DNA of 25,976 nucleotides from an uncultured Bacilli bacterium (GCA_934101495.1 CAKORG010000016.1:1-25976), one strand, 5' to 3'; counted from the stretch's first letter, positions 6,596-15,593 are shown. Notes: a model not told the origin generated them from the sequence alone. Program-made: numbers and translations.

Positions 6596-7945
6596 ATGGA
6601 AGATACAATTTGTGCAATATCAACTTCAATGGGCGTTGGAGCAATATCTATTGTCCGTGTAACTGGACCAGAAACTATAGACATCGTAGACAGTATTTTT
6701 GACCATGATTTAAAAAATGCTTCTAGCCATACAATACATTATGGACATATTAAATATAATGAAGAAGTTATTGATGAAGTTTTAGTTATGCTAATGAAAG
6801 GCCCAAAGACTTATACAACTGAAGATACGATTGAAATAAACTGTCATGGGGGCATTAACACTACTAAAAAAGTGATGGAAATATTACTTGCATCAGGATG
6901 TCGTCTTGCAGAACCAGGTGAATTTACAAAAAGAGCTTATTTAAATGGTAGAATAAATCTTCTTGAAGCTGAATCAGTAAATGATCTAATTATTGCCAAA
7001 ACAGATGCAGCTAGAACTTTAGCTATAAATAATGTTGATGGAAAATTATCAAAACAAATAAGTAACTTAAGAGAAAAAATAGCCAAAATACTTGCCAACA
7101 TTGAAGTAAACATTGACTATCCAGAATATACTGATGAACTTGAAGTAACAGAAAATTTAATGCATGAATATCTTGATGATATTACTAAAGAATTAAATGT
7201 ATTAGTAAGTGGAGCTAAAAACGGAAGACTTATTAAAGAAGGAGTAAATGTTGCAATTATAGGTAAACCAAACGTAGGTAAAAGTAGTATTTTAAATAGT
7301 TTACTTGATGAAGAAAAAGCAATTGTAACAGATATTCCTGGTACAACTAGAGATATAGTTGAAGGCATAATCACTTTAAATGGAGTAGCTATTAATTTTA
7401 TAGATACTGCTGGTATCAGAGAAACAACAGATGTTGTAGAAAAAATAGGTGTAGATAAAAGTAAAAAAACTGCGGATAATGCAGACATTATTTTACTTGT
7501 TTTAAATAATAATGAAGAAATGACAAATGAAGAACTAACTATGTTAGATAAATATAATAATGAAAGATTACTTGTATTTGTAAATAAAATGGATTTGGAG
7601 AGGAAACTAGTAATACCTGAAACAATTAAAGATGTAATTTATGGTAACACAATTGATTTAGATGGTTTAAATACTTTAAAAGAAGCAATTAGTAACAAAT
7701 TAAATTTAGAAAGTATTGTAAATAAAGATATGAGTTATTTATGTAATCTTAGAGAAATAGATTTAGTAAATAAGGCTGAAGAAGCTTTAAAAAATGCTCA
7801 AAATAATCTTGAAGCAGGATATTCTGTTGACATGATAGAAATTGATTTAAAAGCCGCTTGGAATTATCTTGGTGAAATAATGGAAGATAGTTACGAAGGT
7901 GAATTAGTAGACAAAATATTTAGTAATTTTTGTTTAGGAAAGTGA
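6596..7945 (+). CDS. mnmE: tRNA modification GTPase MnmE
   Basis: MnmE with MnmG adds the (carboxymethyl)aminomethyl group to wobble U34 of several tRNAs. The 449-residue protein has the N-terminal formyl-tetrahydrofolate-binding domain (starting TICAIST and with GEFTKRAYLNGRINLLEAE at ~108-126), a helical domain, and an inserted G domain: P-loop GKPNVGKS at 223-230, DIPGTTRD at 246-253, DTAG at 270-273, NKMD at 330-333. It ends FCLGK, matching the family's FCIGK with the catalytic cysteine. Followed nine bases later by mnmG, as in most Bacilli. Length is normal. Its expression may depend on the promoter/hairpin at its start. Confidence 0.97.
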   Translation: MEDTICAISTSMGVGAISIVRVTGPETIDIVDSIFDHDLKNASSHTIHYGHIKYNEEVIDEVLVMLMKGPKTYTTEDTIEINCHGGINTTKKVMEILLASGCRLAEPGEFTKRAYLNGRINLLEAESVNDLIIAKTDAARTLAINNVDGKLSKQISNLREKIAKILANIEVNIDYPEYTDELEVTENLMHEYLDDITKELNVLVSGAKNGRLIKEGVNVAIIGKPNVGKSSILNSLLDEEKAIVTDIPGTTRDIVEGIITLNGVAINFIDTAGIRETTDVVEKIGVDKSKKTADNADIILLVLNNNEEMTNEELTMLDKYNNERLLVFVNKMDLERKLVIPETIKDVIYGNTIDLDGLNTLKEAISNKLNLESIVNKDMSYLCNLREIDLVNKAEEALKNAQNNLEAGYSVDMIEIDLKAAWNYLGEIMEDSYEGELVDKIFSNFCLGK

Positions 7946-7954
7946 GGTATAAAC

Positions 7955-9820
7955 ATGTATGATGTAATCGTAGTAGGTGGAGGACATGCTGGAATTGAAG
8001 CAAGTCATATTGCAGCCAAATTAGGTAAAAAAACGTTACTTATAACAGGTAATATTAAAAATATAGGTGATATGCCATGTAATCCATCAATCGGTGGAAC
8101 AGCCAAAGGTATTATAGTACGTGAAGTTGATGCTCTAGGTGGTCTAATGGGACACATCGCAGACATTTCTCACATTCAAATAAAGATGCTTAATAATTCT
8201 AAAGGTCCAGCCGTAAGAAGTCTTCGTGCTCAAGCAGATAAAATAACTTATCCTAAAAATATGCAAGAATATTTGATGAAAATGCCTAACTTAACTATAA
8301 AAGAATCTTTAGTAGAAGATCTAATTCTTGAAAATAATGTAGTTAAAGGTGTTATTACTGAAAATAATGAGAGAATTGAAGGTAAAGCTGTAATTTTAAC
8401 AACGGGTACTTATTTACGTGGTAATATTCTCGTAGGTAGCAAAAATACACCAGGTGGACCCCATGGAGAAAGAAGAAGTAACTATTTATCAACAAAATTA
8501 AATGAATATGGCTTAAAAATAATAAGATTAAAAACAGGTACTCCACAAAGAATTAAGAAAGATTCCATAGATTTTTCTGTAATGAGCAAGGAACATGGCG
8601 ATAATACTTATTGGACATTTTCAAATGACTTTGCACCAAGCTATAAAATTGAAGACCAAAAACCCTGTTATTTACTTTATACAAATGAAAAAACACATCA
8701 AATTATCCGAGATAATCTAGAAAAGTCTGCTATGTATGGAGGATATGCAACCGGAGTAGGTCCAAGATATTGTCCATCAATCGAGGATAAAATTGTAAGA
8801 TTTGCGGATAAAGAAAGACATCAATTATTCCTAGAACCTGAAAGTTTATATTATGATGATTGGTATTTACAAGGATTTTCCACAAGCATGCCAGAAGATG
8901 TTCAAGAACAAATGGTTCATAGTTTACACGGACTAGAAAACGCAGTTATTAGCAAATATGCCTATGCTATTGAATATGATGCAATTGATCCATTACAAAT
9001 TAAACCGAGTCTAGAAAATAAAGTTTTGGAAAATTTATTTACAGCAGGTCAAATAAATGGTACGAGTGGTTATGAAGAAGCTGCAGGACAAGGAATAATC
9101 GCAGGTATAAATGCAGTTTTAAAAATAGATAACAAAGAACCTCTAATATTAAAAAGAAGTGATGCGTATATCGGAGTATTAATTGATGACTTAGTAACAA
9201 AAGGAACAATAGAACCTTATCGTATGTTAACATCAAGAGCGGAATTTCGTCTAATATTAAGACACGATAATGCCGATTTAAGACTACGTCATTATGCCCA
9301 TGAGATAGGGACAATAAATGAAGAACAATATGCAAGATTACTTTCTAAAGAAGAGAATATTAAAAAATTAACAACATATTTAACAGAAAATACACTTCAT
9401 TTAACTAGTGAAGTTAAAGAAATATTTATAAATAATAATAAAAATGTACCACTTACAGGCCTAAATTTTTATGAACTTTTAAAAAGACCAGAAATAAATC
9501 TAGAATTTATTGAAAACTTTATAACTTTAGATTATCCAGCAGAAGTAAAAGAACAAGTAGAAATAAATGCCAAATATGATGGTTATATTAAAAAAGCTTA
9601 TAAAGAAGTTGAAAAATTAGAAAAACTTGAAGAAAAACAAATACCTGAGGATATTGACTATAGCAAAATAACTAATTTAGCTAGTGAAGCAAGACAAAAA
9701 TTAGATAAAATAAGACCTAAAACAATTGCTCAAGCATCCCGTATAAGTGGAGTAAACCCCGTAGATATTTCAGTTTTAAGTATTTATCTAAAGAAAGAAT
9801 ATGGTAAAGATGAAAATTAA
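7955..9820 (+). CDS. mnmG: tRNA uridine-5-carboxymethylaminomethyl synthesis enzyme MnmG (GidA)
   Basis: This is the FAD-dependent partner of MnmE. The 621-residue sequence starts with the dinucleotide-binding motif VVGGGHAGIEAS (residues 6-17), followed by the family blocks CNPSIGGTAKG (~42-52), RLKTGTPQRI, and the helical C-terminal domain (EARQKLDKIRPKTIAQASRI near the end) that contacts MnmE. Length is typical (B. subtilis 628). Ribosome site TGAGG precedes the ATG. Its 3' end overlaps the start of rsmG. Confidence 0.97.
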   Translation: MYDVIVVGGGHAGIEASHIAAKLGKKTLLITGNIKNIGDMPCNPSIGGTAKGIIVREVDALGGLMGHIADISHIQIKMLNNSKGPAVRSLRAQADKITYPKNMQEYLMKMPNLTIKESLVEDLILENNVVKGVITENNERIEGKAVILTTGTYLRGNILVGSKNTPGGPHGERRSNYLSTKLNEYGLKIIRLKTGTPQRIKKDSIDFSVMSKEHGDNTYWTFSNDFAPSYKIEDQKPCYLLYTNEKTHQIIRDNLEKSAMYGGYATGVGPRYCPSIEDKIVRFADKERHQLFLEPESLYYDDWYLQGFSTSMPEDVQEQMVHSLHGLENAVISKYAYAIEYDAIDPLQIKPSLENKVLENLFTAGQINGTSGYEEAAGQGIIAGINAVLKIDNKEPLILKRSDAYIGVLIDDLVTKGTIEPYRMLTSRAEFRLILRHDNADLRLRHYAHEIGTINEEQYARLLSKEENIKKLTTYLTENTLHLTSEVKEIFINNNKNVPLTGLNFYELLKRPEINLEFIENFITLDYPAEVKEQVEINAKYDGYIKKAYKEVEKLEKLEEKQIPEDIDYSKITNLASEARQKLDKIRPKTIAQASRISGVNPVDISVLSIYLKKEYGKDEN

Positions 9821-10514
9821 TGAATTTATTGAAAAAGTAAAAGAGCTAGGTCTTGAGATAACTAATGAAAAGTTAAAACAATTAGAAATTTATGCAAACT
9901 TTCTAAGAGAATATAACGAACATACTAATTTAACAGCAATAACAGACATCGAAGATATATATTTGAAACATTTTTATGATAGTTTAACACTTACAAAAGT
10001 AATTGATTTAAATACATGTAAAGATTTATTGGACTTTGGTACTGGCGCAGGCTTTCCAGGAATGGTAATAAAGATATTTTTTCCAAATTTAAAAGTAACT
10101 TTATTAGATAGTAATAATAAAAAAATAAAGTTTTTAACAGAATTAAAAGATAAAATTCATGTTGATAACCTAGAACTTATCAACACAAGAGTAGAATTAC
10201 TTAGAAATGAAAGGCTAAATTATTACGACGTTGTTACAGCTAGAGCAGTTACTAACATGCCAGTTTTAACAGAACTTGCTATGCCACTTGTTAAAAAAGA
10301 TAAATATTTTATAGCCATGAAAGGCAGTAACATTGAAGAAATAAAAACAAGCAAAAATGCTATTTCTAAAATGCATGGAGAAATTGAAGAAATAAATACA
10401 TTCCTATTATCTGAAGAATCTGGAATGAGAAACATTATAAAGATTAAAAAAATAAAAGAAACAACATTAAATGAATTAAGATCATATGAAAAAATAATAA
10501 AAAAACCATATTAA
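9801..10514 (+). CDS. rsmG: 16S rRNA (guanine527-N7)-methyltransferase RsmG
   Basis: RsmG methylates G527 of 16S rRNA. The 237-residue protein has the SAM-binding loop LLDFGTGAGFPGMV at ~74-87 (usually D-x-G-T-G-A-G-F-P-G), the preceding NLTAI...YLKHFYDSL segment typical of the family, and the DVVTARAVTNMPVLTELAMP block. Two starts are possible, 9801 or 9810 (MKINEFIEK), both inside mnmG, so the genes overlap by 11-20 bases. The mnmE-mnmG-rsmG order is standard near the Bacilli origin. Confidence 0.95.
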   Translation: MVKMKINEFIEKVKELGLEITNEKLKQLEIYANFLREYNEHTNLTAITDIEDIYLKHFYDSLTLTKVIDLNTCKDLLDFGTGAGFPGMVIKIFFPNLKVTLLDSNNKKIKFLTELKDKIHVDNLELINTRVELLRNERLNYYDVVTARAVTNMPVLTELAMPLVKKDKYFIAMKGSNIEEIKTSKNAISKMHGEIEEINTFLLSEESGMRNIIKIKKIKETTLNELRSYEKIIKKPY

Positions 10515-10523
10515 AATTTATAC

Positions 10524-10562
10524 GTGAAAACCAAGATAAACTCTATGTTTTCACTTTTTTTA
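10524..10562 (+). terminator. Terminator of mnmE-mnmG-rsmG
   Basis: GTGAAAAC (10524-10531), 15-base loop, GTTTTCAC (10547-10554), then a T run of eight or more. Confidence 0.85.
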
Positions 10563-10596
10563 ATTGCTTTAACAAAATAAAAAAGTAAAAAAGCTC

Positions 10597-10636
10597 TTGC
10601 AAAAATTCTACAAATAATGTATCATTATATATGATA
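10597..10636 (+). promoter_or_regulatory. parB/noc promoter with palindrome at the -10
   Basis: TTGCAA (10597-10602) and TATCAT (10620-10625) are spaced by 17 bp. The -10 forms one arm of a 17-bp perfect palindrome, TATCATTATATATGATA (10620-10636), which reaches the ribosome site AAAGGG. It could be an operator or a chance AT-rich palindrome. Confidence 0.55.
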
Positions 10637-10650
10637 AAGGGTTGATAGGT

Positions 10651-11850
10651 GTGAATAACATACAAATGGAAAGTCAAATATTACAGGTTCCTATCGAGGA
10701 CATAATTCCAAACCGTTTCCAACCACGGTTGTCTTTTGATGATGCATCACTTGCAGATTTAGCTTCATCAATTAAACAACATGGTATAATTCAACCACTT
10801 GTTTTAAGAAGAAAAAATGACAAATACGAAATAATAGCTGGTGAAAGAAGATTTAAAGCTGCCAAAATGGCGGGATTAGTTTCAGTACCTGCAGTTATTT
10901 CCAATTTAGATGACAATGAATCAGCTGAAGTAGCAATCGTAGAAAATATTCAAAGAAAAGATTTAACAGCTATTGAAGAAGCACGATCATATCAAGCTCT
11001 TTTAGATAAAGGTTACATGACTCAAGAAGAACTTGCTAGAAAAATGGGTTTATCTCAATCTGCCATTTCTAATAAACTACGTTTGTTAACTCTAGATGAA
11101 GCAGTCCAAGAAGCTATTTTAGCAGAAAAAATATCAGAAAGACATGCTAGAACTTTACTTAAAGTTCCATCACATGAAAAACAAAGGGAGTTACTAAATA
11201 AAGTTATAAATGAACGACTAACTGTTAAACAACTTGAAGACGAAATAAAAAACATAGATACAACAAGTGGAAATATTGTTGAACCACCTAAAAATAATGA
11301 AATTCAAAAAACTGAATTACTTGAAACAATTACTCAAAAAGAGGCTCCAGTTGAAAATATTAATACACCTTCAAGTCAAAATATTGAAACATTACCAAAT
11401 ATCGAAGATATATTTACTGATGTTTCAGAACTAAAAGGTATAACTAAAGAAGATACACTTGATGATGTTAAACCATCACCAAGTATAACTCCAGATGCAT
11501 TCTTTTCAAATCCTGAAAAAATGCCAAATAAATTTTTCAACTTTCTTGAAGATACGGCAGCTAATATGAATACTGAAGAAATAACCCCAACATTTGAAAT
11601 TCCAAAAGTAGAATCAAAAACAAAACCAGAAAATTTAATAAATCAAACAGATAATATTGAAATGCTTGATGACTTCTTTATTCCAACTACAGATAATAAA
11701 GTAGAAAGTAGTAATAATGATTACTTAAACGAAGTAATAAAAACAATTAGAAATTTACATTTAGATAGTGATAAAGTAGTAGTTGAAGAAATGAACTTAC
11801 CAACCGAATATCATATAAATATCAAGATAAAAAAAGATTTAAATAACTAA
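10651..11850 (+). CDS. ParB/Noc-family CTP-dependent DNA-binding protein with long linker
   Basis: ParB-family proteins bind parS (or Noc boxes) and spread along DNA as CTP-gated clamps. Seen here (from GTG 10651): the N-terminal domain with PNRFQPR (~20-26), HGIIQPLVLRR, the CTP motif AGERRFKAAKMAG (~63-75) and VENIQRKDL; the helix-turn-helix TQEELARKMGLSQSAISNKL (~124-143); then ERHARTLLKV and a C-terminal dimer-like segment from ~356 (NDYLNEVIKTIRNL). Between ~200 and ~352 lies an acidic, low-complexity linker rich in E, N, T, P, absent from B. subtilis Noc (~283 residues). Position after rsmG, PNRFQPR and the C-terminus favour Noc; no ParA/Soj gene adjoins it. The frame extends to a TTG at 10642, but AAAGGG is too close to it, so GTG 10651 is chosen. 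Confidence 0.9.
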   Translation: MNNIQMESQILQVPIEDIIPNRFQPRLSFDDASLADLASSIKQHGIIQPLVLRRKNDKYEIIAGERRFKAAKMAGLVSVPAVISNLDDNESAEVAIVENIQRKDLTAIEEARSYQALLDKGYMTQEELARKMGLSQSAISNKLRLLTLDEAVQEAILAEKISERHARTLLKVPSHEKQRELLNKVINERLTVKQLEDEIKNIDTTSGNIVEPPKNNEIQKTELLETITQKEAPVENINTPSSQNIETLPNIEDIFTDVSELKGITKEDTLDDVKPSPSITPDAFFSNPEKMPNKFFNFLEDTAANMNTEEITPTFEIPKVESKTKPENLINQTDNIEMLDDFFIPTTDNKVESSNNDYLNEVIKTIRNLHLDSDKVVVEEMNLPTEYHINIKIKKDLNN

Positions 11851-11879
11851 AAAAGATGGCTAACATTAGTCATCTTTTT
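11851..11879. terminator. Bidirectional terminator between convergent genes
   Basis: AAAAGATGGCTA, loop ACAT, TAGTCATCTTTTT: a twelve-base-pair stem with one G-T pair, A run on one side and T run on the other. It sits between the parB/noc stop and includes the stop of the minus-strand gene, so it serves both. Confidence 0.85.
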
Positions 11880-12189
11880 CAATAAAATCCTTTATATTAA
11901 AATTATACATTGTAACAAAAGTATTTTCAACATTTAAAACAGTATCTTCACCATTAATGGTATAATCCATATTACCTAAATCTACTTTAAATAATACTTC
12001 AAATTCTGGCATTACTTGCATTCCTCCAGTTTTGAGGGCACTATCACGTTCCGTATCATAAAAGACTAATACATTTTTATTTGTTAACAAAATATTAACA
12101 AGCATATTTCTTTTATCAAATTTAATATTAATATCTGCTGCCTCATTTAAAACATGTTCATCATTTTCTTTAAAAGCATAATTATACAT
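11866..12189 (-). CDS. Small conserved-looking protein of unknown function
   Basis: A 107-residue acidic protein with no signal peptide, membrane segment or known motif. Ribosome site AGGTGAT lies four bases before the ATG, so it is a genuine gene. The middle alternates hydrophobic and polar residues (MLVNILLTNKNVLVFYDT, then FEVLFKVDLGNMDYTING), and the phrase ILLTNKNVLVF recalls the strands of bacterial PH/GRAM-like domains; this is only a resemblance. It starts 43 bp after the end of the penicillin-binding protein gene in the same direction and may be cotranscribed with it. Its stop codon lies in the shared terminator with parB/noc. Confidence 0.7.
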   Translation of the reverse strand: MYNYAFKENDEHVLNEAADINIKFDKRNMLVNILLTNKNVLVFYDTERDSALKTGGMQVMPEFEVLFKVDLGNMDYTINGEDTVLNVENTFVTMYNFNIKDFIEKDD

Positions 12190-12232
12190 TTACATCACCT
12201 ATAATGATTATATAATATAACTTCTAAAATAT

Positions 12233-14191
12233 CTAGTCTTCTTGTTTTTTTTCTTCATTCATTACATATTGTTCACGTGAAACTCCAGGTTCGGTACCTT
12301 TCACATAATAATATAAAGTAGCCTTATTAACATCATTTGTTGGCTTACCAGTTACAGCATCTAAAGGTATTGCTACAACATTCTTAGGTAGTTCATACCA
12401 ACTATCACCGATATTTTCAAGCGACTGTTCAATAGTAGTAGCCCATATTTTTTTAGAACTATTTCTAATACTACCATCTACAAACTGATTGTCATCATAA
12501 CCCATCCACATCATCACAAGTCTATCAGGATTATAACCAACGATCCAATAATCAGTATTTGTTGAACCAGTTTTGAGTGCATATTTATGTGTTAAATTGC
12601 CTGCAATATTAAGGGCTGTAGGTGTTGTATAATCAACATAAGCACTATTCGTCGTAGATGTCATCATTTCATTTAAAATATATGTATAATTTGGATTAAT
12701 AACTAAAGTATTTTTATCTTCATGCTCATATAATACATTTCCGTCTAAATCCTCAATTTTTTCTATAAAATATAGATCTTTTTCATAACCACCAGAAGCA
12801 AACGTTGTATAACCCGTAGCATAATCTAAAATATTTATTTCACTAGTACCAAGAGGAAGTGATGCAACTTCATCTAAAGAAGCAGTAATTCCTGTTCTTT
12901 TAGCAACATCAATCATTTTATCTGCTCCAAGAAAAAGATTAGTTTTAACAGCATAGATATTATCTGATAAAGCAAGAGCAGCAGCCATAGTTATTTCTTT
13001 ACTAGCATAGATGTTTCCAGCATTTTGAGGCGCATAAGTTTTACCATTTGATAAATAAAATGTCGTTTCTTCACTTTTAAAAGAACTAGACATTGTCATA
13101 TTATTTTCCAAAGCAGCATAATAAAGAAAAGGCTTCATAGTTGATCCAACTTGTCTTTTGCTTTTTAAAGCTCTATTATACTGACTTTTAGCATAATTCA
13201 TTCCCCCGGTTAAAGCTTTAACAGCACCAGTTTTAGGGTCCACAATAACACTTGCAACTTGTACACTCTCATTGGGTTTATTTTTTAAAATATTTTTTTC
13301 TAAATTAGTTTGTTCATTTAAATCGAGTGTGGTATATATTTTAAGACCACCAGCATTTACTAAAGAAGCAGGTACCTCTTTTATTGTACTAAGTTCATTT
13401 AAAACAGCTTCCTGATAATACATTATCATTTGCAAATTATTCTTTTTTGTTTGTCCAAAAATTTCTAATTTTTCTTTAAATAAATTGTTATATGTATCTT
13501 CATCAATATATCCATTATTAAGCATTGATTTAGCAACTATCCGAGCTCTATTAATAGATGCTTCATAATTACTAACGGGATTATAACCTGCAGGATTTTT
13601 AGGTATTCCAGCAAGTACAATAGCTTCTTCTAAAGTTAAATCTTTAGGTTTTTTATTAAAATAAAAACTAGCAGCATTCACAATACCCATATTACCTTGT
13701 CCATAATTAATAGTATTTAAATAACCTTCTAAAATTTCATCTTTATCGTAATGTACTTCGAGTTCTAAAGTTAAAAAAGCTTCTTCAATTTTTCTTCCCC
13801 ATGTTTTATCAAAATCCAAGTATAAGTTTTTAATATATTGTTGTGATATGGTAGATGCCCCTTGAACAATGGATTTTTTCTTTATATTAGTAAGCATTGC
13901 TTTAGCAATTCTTAAATAGTCAAACCCATGATGGTCATAAAAGTTTTTATCTTCAACAGCAATCACAGCATTTACTAAATTTTCATTAATATCTTCTAAA
14001 TTAGCCCATTCATTACTTCTAGAACCTTGATACAATAGTTCATTTTGATTATCATACAAATATAAACTTCCACTAGTTTTTAAATCCAGTTTAGGACTTA
14101 AATAAGCATAAGTATAAAGTCCAATGATAACAACTACCAATGATATAAATATAAAAATAAATGATTTTACCATAAATCTCATTGTCCTCAA
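12233..14191 (-). CDS. Class A penicillin-binding protein (glycosyltransferase 51 plus transpeptidase)
   Basis: This bifunctional enzyme polymerises lipid II and cross-links peptidoglycan outside the membrane. From TTG 14191: one N-terminal membrane helix (~10-31); GT51 domain with catalytic EDKNFYDHHGFD (Glu80) and GASTISQQYIKN; transpeptidase domain with SxxK as STMK (Ser350-Lys353), SxN as SDN (409-411) and KTG (540-542). The acidic tail is short. The longer frame starts with GTG at 14200, but AGGTGAT plus four bases then TTG at 14191 mirrors spoIIR and other genes here. It runs against the direction of its neighbours and of the fork, unusual in this window. Which PBP1 orthologue it is cannot be fixed. 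A parS-like site lies in codons near its 3' end. Confidence 0.95.
   Translation of the reverse strand: MRTMRFMVKSFIFIFISLVVVIIGLYTYAYLSPKLDLKTSGSLYLYDNQNELLYQGSRSNEWANLEDINENLVNAVIAVEDKNFYDHHGFDYLRIAKAMLTNIKKKSIVQGASTISQQYIKNLYLDFDKTWGRKIEEAFLTLELEVHYDKDEILEGYLNTINYGQGNMGIVNAASFYFNKKPKDLTLEEAIVLAGIPKNPAGYNPVSNYEASINRARIVAKSMLNNGYIDEDTYNNLFKEKLEIFGQTKKNNLQMIMYYQEAVLNELSTIKEVPASLVNAGGLKIYTTLDLNEQTNLEKNILKNKPNESVQVASVIVDPKTGAVKALTGGMNYAKSQYNRALKSKRQVGSTMKPFLYYAALENNMTMSSSFKSEETTFYLSNGKTYAPQNAGNIYASKEITMAAALALSDNIYAVKTNLFLGADKMIDVAKRTGITASLDEVASLPLGTSEINILDYATGYTTFASGGYEKDLYFIEKIEDLDGNVLYEHEDKNTLVINPNYTYILNEMMTSTTNSAYVDYTTPTALNIAGNLTHKYALKTGSTNTDYWIVGYNPDRLVMMWMGYDDNQFVDGSIRNSSKKIWATTIEQSLENIGDSWYELPKNVVAIPLDAVTGKPTNDVNKATLYYYVKGTEPGVSREQYVMNEEKKQED
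12269..12284. promoter_or_regulatory. parS-like ParB binding site candidate
   Basis: On the minus strand AGTTTCACGTGAACAA matches the parS consensus TGTTTCACGTGAAACA at 13 of 16 positions, with twelve contiguous identities (GTTTCACGTGAA). It is inside the penicillin-binding protein gene, about 420 bp past the end of parB/noc. No other CACGTG was seen in the window. Confidence 0.45.
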
Positions 14192-14200
14192 AGTTATCAC

Positions 14201-14520
14201 CTATATGCTAGTATGGAAATAATTTTAAAAAAATATGCAAAATTTGGTATTAATATTCCACATAACATACTTAAAACAAGAAAGAAATATTCGATTTAGG
14301 ATAATAAATTTTTATTTTGTTTAATTTTTAAATACTATATAAACATTATATTAGTAAAATTTTTTAAAATTTTTTGAATATTTGCTAAAAAAAGATGCCC
14401 ATAAATCCTAGGCAAAACCTGTGTTTTTAAAATAAATGTCGATGCGTGTCGACCGATTTTTCTTGACTTTTTTTGCAATATAAACTTAGAATATAGTCTT
14501 ATACGAAGGAGGAAAATTTT
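14201..14520. other. Divergent intergenic region with rpn promoter and short GC-richer repeats
   Basis: This gap separates the minus-strand penicillin-binding protein from the Rpn nuclease gene. A promoter for the latter is clear: TTGACT (14463-14468), 18 bp, TAGAAT (14487-14492), then ribosome site AAGGAGG (14506-14512) eight bases before the ATG. Upstream, in very AT-rich surroundings, TGTCGA occurs twice (14437-14442, 14447-14452), the second as part of an inverted pair GTCGA/TCGAC (14438-14453). TGCC/GGCA also pair around 14396-14414. The promoter of the penicillin-binding protein gene was not identified. Confidence 0.6.
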
Positions 14521-15420
14521 ATGGTAAATGAAATTAAAGAAAAAACATTTTATGGATTTAATTATGATAAAATGTTTAAGGCTATATTCGTCGGAGAGGA
14601 TAAGAAAAAAACAGATTTATTATGTGCACTTTTAAGTGAATGTTTAGAAACTAAAATTGATAGAATAATAAAGTTTATTCCTGTTGAACTAAATGCCCGA
14701 AGAAAAAAAGAAAGGTATAAAAGAGTTGATTTACTTCTTGAAGCTGGAAAACGAAAAATTAATCTAGAGTTAAACTCTACTTATAATGAAGAAGACAAAA
14801 TAAGAAATATGAATTATTATTTTTCTTTCTGTAGTCAATATACTATCGCCGGAGAAAAATATGATATTGAGTCAGAATTCATTCATATATCTCTCAATTA
14901 CAATATAAGGAAAGATACTCCATTAATAAAATGCTATACCATATATGATAAAAGCCACGATGAAGAACTTGACTCAAGGTTCAAATATTATGAAATTAAT
15001 GTTGAAAAATTTGCAAAGTTTTGGTATGATAATGACATAGAAAGCGTTAAAAAATCACCTATTTTAACCATGATAGGTATAAAGGATGAGGAAGAATTAG
15101 AAAAGTATTCTAAGAAAATGAATAACGCTATCATTAAGGAGAGTGTTGGTAATTTGAAAAGATTAAATAGTGATGCTGCTTTTGTTTATGGTCTCACACC
15201 AGAAGAAGATGAAATGTTAGTTAGAAACACCAGAGATGAATTAGTACGTAGAGAGGCTTTGGCTGAAGGGCTTGCTGAAGGTAAGGCTAAAGGACTTGCT
15301 GAGGGTGAGGCTAAAGGAAAAACTGAAATTGCAATCAATTTACTTAAAAAAAATTATCCAATCGAAGAAATAGCTGAAATAACAGGTTTATCCGAAGAAG
15401 AAATAAAAAATTTAATATAA
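14521..15420 (+). CDS. Rpn-family recombination-promoting nuclease / PD-(D/E)XK transposase-like protein
   Basis: The 299-residue protein fits the Rpn (YhgA-like, PD-(D/E)XK) family, DNA nucleases whose E. coli members raise recA-independent recombination. Core motif: D70 in KRVDLLLEAG, then E83-x-N85 in INLELNST, corresponding to the family's D...E-x-Q/K. Typical features also include NMNYYFSFCSQYTIAGEKY (mid domain), and the C-terminal tail with A-E-G-L-A-E-G-K repeats (around residues 247-266) followed by INLLKKNYPIEEIAEITGLS. Asn in place of Q/K at the third catalytic position may reduce activity. It has a strong promoter and ribosome site of its own. These genes move horizontally and often occur as decayed copies, as here directly downstream. 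Confidence 0.87.
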   Translation: MVNEIKEKTFYGFNYDKMFKAIFVGEDKKKTDLLCALLSECLETKIDRIIKFIPVELNARRKKERYKRVDLLLEAGKRKINLELNSTYNEEDKIRNMNYYFSFCSQYTIAGEKYDIESEFIHISLNYNIRKDTPLIKCYTIYDKSHDEELDSRFKYYEINVEKFAKFWYDNDIESVKKSPILTMIGIKDEEELEKYSKKMNNAIIKESVGNLKRLNSDAAFVYGLTPEEDEMLVRNTRDELVRREALAEGLAEGKAKGLAEGEAKGKTEIAINLLKKNYPIEEIAEITGLSEEEIKNLI

Positions 15421-15593
15421 CAGAAAGCGTTATGAAAACCCCCATTTTAACTATGATAGTCATAAAGGAAAAAGAAGAATTAGAAAAATATTCTAATAAA
15501 ATGAATAACGCTATCATTAAGGAAAGTGTTGATAATTTGAAAAGATTAAATAGTGATGCTGCTTTTGTTTATGATCTTACACCAGAAGAAGAT
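15039..15593. repeat. Tandem partial duplication within the rpn locus
   Basis: Bases 15039-15210 in the rpn gene align without gaps to 15422-15593 (offset 383). Both begin AGAAAGCGTT and end CCAGAAGAAGAT, and differ at a modest number of positions in between. Long identical stretches include the codons for AFVY and NLKRLNSDAA. Confidence 0.85.

Noticed and set aside
7117..7488. Minus-strand frame across the mnmE G domain
   Set aside because: The conserved P-loop and DTAG codons are on the plus strand; the frame is a shadow.
9039..9335. 98-residue minus-strand leucine-rich frame in mnmG
   Set aside because: Low-complexity L/H composition typical of antisense to AT-rich genes.
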